64,000 nucleotides of DNA, taken from positions 310,001 to 374,000 of the forward strand of contig SRSI01000074.1 in assembly GCA_005656395.1 (NCBI GenBank). Direction: 5' to 3'. Positions 57,101 through 64,000 of the stretch are shown here, piece by piece. This DNA is from Strongyloides papillosus (taxonomy: Eukaryota; Nematoda; Chromadorea; Rhabditida; Strongyloididae). The number at the start of each line of letters is the position of its first letter. Position 1 is the first letter of the stretch. The position numbers and the translations under genes are program-made. The notes under the pieces are model-generated. The model saw only the letters and a program-made list of their open reading frames with translations, had not been told where the DNA came from and did not search any database.

Positions 57101-60100
57101 AAATCGAATAAAGTAAAAACGTTTTCGGTAAAGTACAAATTGATAAACAATTGGAGTTAATTGAAACTACAATGTTTACCATATAATAATTATACTTAAT
57201 TTTCAAATGTTTTATACGAAAAAAATTACTCTTATAGAAGTACATGTTAGGTATTTTCTAAAACTTTTTAGTAACAATAAAACCCATAAATTTTTTGATA
57301 CTATAGATTTTCAATTAATATTAAGAAATTATGTTAATGACTTATTTTCTATTTGAAATGATTTTTACTTAATCTATATTTATTATAAGTTATAAATAAA
57401 CAATAGCTTTATACTTTTTTCTTAACAATTTAAAGATATAATTGCTTTCATTAATTGAAATAAACAAATCAATCTGTTAGATAGAATATTAATATTTTGC
57501 GCACCATTATATTTTAGATATTAACTTAAAAAATGGTATTTGATTTTTTTATATTTATGATATCATTAATCTACAGTCTAAAAAAATCATTATCATATAG
57601 TTAAAAAAATTTATATAACTCTATGATTTTTTTTACAAAAAGAATTTCTTCCTTAATTATATATATTATTTATCAATAGAAGTTTATACTTTTTTTTTAT
57701 TTATTTCGTATTCTTTTTAAACCTTGCTATTTTATAACATACAAAAAAGATTTCCATTGAAAAGGATATGGGGGATGAATAGATTTTGTAGAGAAATTTT
57801 AAGTGAGAAACTATTTTTTGTCAATTTTAACAATTATCTCAATAGGTATCTTAGCAATTTAAAAATATATTGTATAAAAATTTTTGATAGAGAAAAGTTG
57901 TTAAGTGGACTTGAGAGTAAAATAATGAAAGTTTTGTTACAATTTTTGTTAAAATATTTAGAATATATGTATTCCTTTTTTAAAATGACTTAGTAAAAAG
58001 TAAATTTTTTTATAAGACATCATTATATATTTCTTACTACTTAAAACATTCAGAAACAAGGCTTTTAAATTCTTCTAAAAGTATGATAGAGTTAATAATT
58101 CGTAATGTTGTGAATATTATTTACTTGTATATATTAAAAATATATAAACAAATTTATCTTGCTTTCATCTACAATTTATTATTTATATGGAGAAGTGGGT
58201 ATAATTTAAGTTTTTAAAATAAAGTAGAATGTTTTATATTTTGAAGATAGAGTAAATTTTTTTATAACATATTATAACAGTGAGTAATTGCCAATCAAAT
58301 GTTAATTTTTGAAGGTAATATTATACAAATGAGTTATTTGAAAATATTTATATTTTATAATATTCAAACTAAGCTTTAAAATTAGTAAGAAAAAAATATT
58401 TAAGGAATTTGAATACGATCTTTAATATTTCTTACAAACTTATTAATTCTAGGAAGTTTTAATAAAATAAAATTTAATGAAAATTAAATATAAACATTTA
58501 ACAATTTTAGAAATATATTTTGCATGATTTACTTAGATCTAATATTATATTTAAAAAAAAGTTATTAAATGAAATATTAAATTTTCTAGTTAGAGAAAAT
58601 TAATATAATTTATTTCTTATTAGATTTCATTTCCAGCAAATTCTCTTCTAATTTTGTACACTTTTGTTAGTGAGAAAAATTTCTATTTAATTTGTTTTTA
58701 AAATTAAAATTTGATAAAAAGTTATATTTGGAAGATAAACTATAAAATTTAAAAATAGATCATATAAACTATTAACAGTATCTTTCCCCTTTTTTGATTT
58801 TATTTAACTTTGTGTTGTTTATTTATTGCCATTTAACATGAACCCTTTTTAAAAAATATTTTAGAGTAATGGAATTTTTTTCTTAAAAATATTAAATGTA
58901 ACGAGTTAAGTCAATATTTTTTTTATGTAATGATTTATTGAAATTATTATTTTACATTTTTATATAATTTTTGAAAATATCAAAAGAGAATTAGTCAGGA
59001 TTATACTAGAAATATTTTCCTATAAAATTTCATTATTAGTATCATTAAAATATATCAATTATCCTCATCTCTCTGTATTCATTCTTTTCCCAGTTATGTC
59101 TAAGCACATCCGGTCATTTTGACCACACTTTATTTTACAACTTTTCAAGAATAAAATTTTAATAGTTTAGAGATAACAATAATTTATTTTAAAATACAAG
59201 AAAACTCATATTACCATCTGCTTTTTATATGTTAAGGATATTATAATGAAATATCACTAACTTGATAATGGACATTGGTATATTAGTAATAAGATATATA
59301 TTATAAATATACATTGATTAATTTTGTGGTAATTATTATATTATATGAAGTTAACAAATTGCTGTTTTATTTTAAATATTAAGCTTTTTATATTATTAAA
59401 TATAATATATTTTAAATTCCATATCACTACTTCATAAATAATATTTCGCTATATTTTTAGAAACCCATATTCTACATATTTTGACAATAATAATTCTACA
59501 GAAATGTCACCTGGACAACCTTTAAGATCACAAAGCTTTCGTCATCGACATCGTCCATTAATGGAAGTGAAGAAGAATATGTTTGATGATAGTAGTAGTA
59601 GTAATGGAGAAAGACGAAAATCAACTCCTAGCATTTCAAGGAGATACTCATTACAGAAAGGAAGAATTGATTTAGTTAGAACAGATGTTTGGGCACAACC
59701 TAAAACTAGAAGTGAGATAGAAGAAAGATTTTTAAAACTTCCTGATTCTGATGATTACACACGCGTCAGGCAATTTAAAATAGATGCCAAAGGAGCAGTT
59801 GTATCAAGAGGAGATTCATTTAGAAGAAAAAAGAACTATAATAAAAATGAAAACAGTCCATCTCCATTTGAGACATCATCTTCTCGTGGTGAAGTAAATG
59901 ACTCACGAAGTGGAAGTATCGGTTCAACTGAATCAACAAAATTACTTCAATCTGATCCTTTAACAAATAGTAATACATCGGGAACAGATTCACAAATACC
60001 GTCAACCTCTGTAAACTCATACAAAATATGCATTATAGGAAGTGTTGGTACTGGAAAGTCATCTTTAATATCACAATTTATTACTTCAGAATATCGAAAT

Positions 60101-60730
60101 ACATTTGCTTGTGAAACAGAAGTTTATGAAAACCATGTATCTGTATGCATAGATGGACAAGAATGTGAGCTAACATTTTATGAAGATAATCTACAAGACG
60201 AAGAAATATGGAAAAAAGAATCACACCATGCATATGTTGTGGTATATGGAATAGATTCAAAGAGTAGCTTCCGTAAGGCAATGAATGCAATCGATAATAT
60301 AAGGGAGATTAACAAAAATGTTCCCATAATTTTAACTGGAAATAAAGCCGATTTAGAAAGAAAGAGAAATGTAGCCAGGAGCGATGTCAAAAGTGCAGCA
60401 TTTCAATATAATATATCACATTTTGAAATATCAGTAGCTTTAAATCATGATGTAGACGACTTACTAGTTGCCATAATAGCAGAAATAAGAGAAAGCCGTG
60501 ATTGTTATGGCAATCTAAAATCTAAAAAAGACAACATTGAAAATACATTCGGTACTGTAGATTTACAAGGACACGATGATTTTAAAGCAGCAATAAGAAG
60601 ATTTTCACAGAGGAAAAAAAAACAATTGGCTCATACTGGATTAGCCGAGCCTCAAACACCCAAATGTTCAAGCTTTAATCCTGCAGGCTTAATTGAAAGA
60701 TTCAGACAATGGAGAAAAGGATCAACTTAA
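54125..60730 (+). CDS. RGK-like Ras-family GTPase with long N-terminal extension, 504 aa
   Basis: Exons 54125-54369 and 59461-60730, joined over a 5,091-bp intron; phase fits (245+1270 = 505 codons) and the acceptor is TATTTTTAG. The N-terminal 265 residues are Ser/Pro/Arg-rich with clusters such as RRHRKLPQAP and RSQSFRHRHR, likely disordered and phosphorylated. The GTPase domain starts near residue 268: P-loop GSVGTGKSSLI (residues 275 on), NKAD (TGNKADLERKR) and a SAL-like region (FEISVALNHDVDDLL). The usual DxxGQE (G3) motif is replaced by FYEDNLQDEE, as in RGK proteins (Rad, Gem, Rem), which control voltage-gated calcium channels. The C-terminus has PKCSSFNPAGLIERFRQWRK, basic and amphipathic without a CAAX box, also RGK-like. 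Exact orthology is inferred. Confidence 0.8.
54370..59460 (+). other. 5.1-kb intron of the RGK-like gene
   Basis: This is the longest intron in the window. It is non-coding and very A+T rich. One 89-codon frame (57724-57993) has no domain features and begins with a non-ATG codon, so I treat it as chance. Near the 3' end (59112-59124) there is a perfect inverted repeat GGTCA-TTT-TGACC, listed separately. Confidence 0.7.
59112..59124. promoter_or_regulatory. GGTCA inverted repeat with 3-bp spacer, nuclear-receptor-like site
   Basis: GGTCATTTTGACC is a perfect palindrome of two GGTCA half-sites separated by three bases (IR3), the layout bound by steroid-type nuclear receptors. It lies about 340 bp before exon 2 of the RGK-like gene. 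A 10-bp defined match can occur by chance in 64 kb; function is inference only. Confidence 0.25.
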
Positions 60731-61470
60731 TGATGCTCTTTTTCATTATCAATAATCCATAACTTTCATTTAGCTTTTTTTTAACAGTGCAAAAAATTAC
60801 TTTTTTTTGTACATAAATTATTAGATTTGTCAGTATAATATAAAAAGTTAACTAAAAATAAATATAAAAAATTAATGAATTTTATTTTGTAAAAAATGTA
60901 TTTCTTGTTTTGAAAAATAAAAATATTGTTTTTTACATATTATTGAATAAATTTAATCAAATATGCACTAATTATTATAAATAAATTTTAATATTAATAC
61001 AGTATAATCATTAAAACCAAAAGTCGCTATTATATTTTATTATGATGAAAAGAAATCTTAGAAATTTTTACTTCATAAAATAATATTGATATACGCAAAA
61101 CAAATACAAAGTACGTCAATGTTTATTTATACGAAATAATCCCATAACAATTTCTTCTAATATTTTTATACATCCATTTATACTTTTCGATTATTAATTA
61201 AAATAAATATCATGAAAAAAAGATCCTTATTTATATTAAGAAGTTTTACATCTATTTTAATAAGAGACTATAATTATTTTGTTATTAAAATAGATTTCAA
61301 TTTAATTTATACCATAACATCATCCTCTTAGAATTCTTATAATAAAAACCTACCATTGCAATTTACAATAGTAATTACAATAAAAGCCATAACGTCATCC
61401 AAAAAAAATCTTTTTAAATTTTTATTTACACTCTTTTTTAAAAATAGTACATTTTTTATTAAATATTAAA
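60731..61470. other. Convergent intergenic region
   Basis: About 740 bp between the RGK-like and OXLD1 stop codons. A+T rich, with AATAAA-like strings near 60850-60925 on the plus strand. A partly duplicated phrase, ACCATAACATCATCCTCTTAG (61311-61331) and GCCATAACGTCATCCAAA (about 61388), occurs here. No gene seen. Confidence 0.4.
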
Positions 61471-61803
61471 CTAAATTCTGAATTTACTTCTTATATCCAT
61501 CAAAACAAATTCTCTCAAGTTAGGATCTTGAATTTCATTTTTTAGTTGAGATTCAATGTTACGGTAAATTTCTTTTTTGTTTGACTTATCTGAAAAATCT
61601 GGATGAGTTTCAATGACACGGAGAACTTCCTCGGCATAAACAAGCCATACACAATTTTGACATCCACTTCCACAACAAATGCCCTCTCCAGGAGCTTCTG
61701 GGAAAATGCTACCTTTTGAATATGTTGTTAGAGACATTTTCTGATAAAGTATTCTACTAGTAGTAATCAAACGATTCACAATATTATTGGCCCTACCAGT
61801 CAT
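61471..61803 (-). CDS. Oxidoreductase-like domain protein, OXLD1-like, 110 aa
   Basis: Single exon; I use the first true ATG at 61803. The N-terminus is basic with hydroxylated residues (MTGRANNIVNRLITTSRILY), fitting a mitochondrial presequence. The core PEAPGEGICCGSGCQNCVWL, with four clustered cysteines and then VYAEE, is the signature of the short oxidoreductase-like domain of OXLD1. A charged C-terminal helix follows. The molecular role of this small family is poorly known. It is divergent from HINT1, with about 230 bp between starts. Confidence 0.85.
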   Translation of the reverse strand: MTGRANNIVNRLITTSRILYQKMSLTTYSKGSIFPEAPGEGICCGSGCQNCVWLVYAEEVLRVIETHPDFSDKSNKKEIYRNIESQLKNEIQDPNLREFVLMDIRSKFRI

Positions 61804-62034
61804 AACATAAAAAACTGTCAAAATTTTACTTCATTGTTTATTTTTTCCTTGGTTAGCTTTATAGATCTTTTACCAAATTTTATAATGATTTCACTTTAAG
61901 ATAAATTTTTTATTTTTAAAAATAAATATCTTCATACACAGTACATTTTATACTCCTGTATGGAAAGAAAGATAAAAAAATAATTGGAAAACTAACACGT
62001 ACATTCTAGAAAGATTTTATTATACTACTATTGA

Positions 62035-62580
<546 letters not shown>

Positions 62581-62706
62581 TTTGTTTTATTTTTTTAAAT
62601 AAAATAGTGAATAATTTATTGCTTATTCTGTTACAATACAAAAATATAAAGTATTATTTATAATTGGATCATTTTTATTTTAAATTTTTTTGAAAGTTAA
62701 AAATTT

Positions 62707-63032
62707 TTAATCATCGTAAAATGTTGGTTGCCTGAAGTAACAAACAAATCTCATTAAAAGGCATATTAAAGAGTACAGGAAAACAAGGACCATAAGAAGG
62801 CATATTACGTAGAGATAGGGCTAAAAAAATAAAAATAAAACTTTTATAAATATATTACCTGGAGATGGAAGTCGCACTCATCGGTATTACAAGTATAGTA
62901 GTGAAACCAATCTCCTCTTGGACATTTATTATTATAGCATTCTTTAACACTTTGTACATAAAAAAAACTTCCACTAACAAGGTGACAATTCAAAAAAAAG
63001 AATGGTAAAAAATTTACGTTCCAGGTAACCAT
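62707..63032 (-). CDS. Small cysteine-rich single-pass membrane protein, 95 aa, unknown
   Basis: Exons 63032-62859 and 62820-62707, phase 0, 38-nt intron. The N-terminal 22 residues are hydrophobic (NVNFLPFFFLNCHLVSGSFF), a likely signal peptide. A short extracellular part with spaced cysteines follows (VKECYNNKCPRGDWFHYYTC; NTDECDF). One membrane helix comes next (YLYVICLLMVLVFLYSLICL), then a short tail ending RQPTFYDD. The layout resembles small nematode cysteine-rich (CX-like) type I membrane proteins, but I cannot assign a family. It is convergent with HINT1, 126 bp between stops. Confidence 0.75.
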
Positions 63033-64000
63033 TTGTTTAACGTAGATAATATTTTACAAAAATATTTCTTTTCTTCTACGCTTCTATCATATAGGTTTCA
63101 TGCAAAACTCACACCAGTCGATTGGTGTTTTATCGTTATATAGTTCAACCAATGCTAATACTTTTGTAAAAATGATTATTAGTCTAAATAATATAGTTAT
63201 TACAATTAAATATTCCTCCACCTTATTATAATATTACTATTATAGAATGTTAAAGTGATTAAATATTTGTTAATCTATTTATATAATGTATAGTTTATAA
63301 CAATTTTGACAAACCGTATTTATAAAAGTTGTTATAATTATGAATATTTTAATGATTAGTTAATAAAATTTTGATCCTCCTTTATATGAATTTTTTACTT
63401 GAAGTATAAATGTACTCTAAAATTCCCATGTATAAACTTATGGAACTTGATAAAAGACTGATAATTTTCAACTTTGAGTATCAATGATTTTGGAATTGAA
63501 ATGGGATTATTATGAATTATATGTGCCAATGATAATGCAGAAAAACTACTACATATGAAGATTTTGTCAATATATTTAATTGTTTCTTTTTGAATTTCGT
63601 TTAGATTTTGTGAACCTTCAACATGATTACAATTATTATAAAAATTTTAAATTACATCACAAACCTTTAGAAGTTATTTCATTGACAATAAAAATGATAT
63701 AATTATTATTTTGTTTTATGGTTAAATGATTTCTAAAATTTTTGTTTTTTATCTGATAACCTCGCTTTTAATATTAGAATTTTTCCATTAAGAGATCGAT
63801 ATTACTAAGGGATTTAGTAAAAAGAACAACCTAATTGTTTATAATGCTGCTTTAATGGTAAATTTACCAATAATTTCTTTTGGGAAAGTTTTTTCAACTT
63901 CCCTAAGTTAAATATTATAAAAAAATTTTCATTTATAGCTTTGACATTTTCTTCCTTAGTACTTAAGGATGATTGACCATCAGAAACTAAATGGGGGGTT
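63033..64000. other. Right-end intergenic region
   Basis: About 970 bp of A+T-rich DNA to the window edge. No coding-like frame on either strand. It contains the promoter of the small membrane protein gene. Confidence 0.4.

Noticed and set aside
57724..57993. 89-codon frame inside the RGK-like intron
   Set aside because: Non-ATG start, no conserved motif, Phe/Leu/Lys/Ile-rich as expected by chance at this base composition.

Overview
The window is nuclear DNA from a nematode, most likely from the Strongyloididae (Strongyloides or a close relative). It is very A+T rich throughout. Most introns are 40-60 nt with GTAAG/GTATG donors and T-rich AG acceptors, genes carry few introns, and likely spliced-leader acceptors lie a few bases before several start codons. 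The proteins are metazoan, and a fused Nit-Fhit protein points to an invertebrate. The species call is inference; no ribosomal or mitochondrial marker is present. I rebuilt gene models by hand from splice signals and reading-frame phase. Where exon phases add up I give exact exon ends.

Layout. 1-6.5 kb holds poorly characterised genes: a partial 5' end at the left edge, a coiled-coil protein, a probable pseudogene, a chromo-like protein with a tandem repeat array, and a second coiled-coil protein. 6.9-20.5 kb is gene-dense and mostly on the minus strand: USP8-like deubiquitinase, SKICH inositol 5-phosphatase (plus strand), Ctr copper transporter, RNF115/126-type ubiquitin ligase, NOB1, an unknown protein, an mTERF protein and AP-1 mu. 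Spacings of 142-239 bp in parts of this row suggest operons. 21-30.8 kb holds a bZIP factor, a CAMLG/GET2-like ER receptor, a Spinster transporter, a protein with a PP1-docking motif, a one-Ig secreted protein, NitFhit and BOLA3. A gene desert of about 7.9 kb follows, ending at a Groucho/TLE co-repressor (38.7 kb). Then come an SMG5-like nonsense-mediated-decay protein, a BRD7/9 bromodomain protein, and an ankyrin-SAM gene whose 2.6-kb intron contains a whole secreted-protein gene on the other strand. An RGK-like GTPase is split by a 5.1-kb intron (54.1-60.7 kb). The right end has OXLD1, HINT1 with an 18-nt microexon, and a small cysteine-rich membrane protein.

Shared themes: membrane-protein insertion and quality control (CAMLG-like, RNF126-like), endosomal traffic (USP8-like, AP-1 mu, 5-phosphatase, Spinster), chromatin and transcription (chromo-like, bZIP, Groucho, BRD7/9), RNA processing (NOB1, SMG5-like) and mitochondria (mTERF, BOLA3, OXLD1). 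I saw no tRNA, rRNA, CRISPR array or intact transposon. The least explained locus is the chromo-like protein, whose middle is six and a half 45-residue repeats, each pairing a SUMO-interacting-like motif with a basic block.
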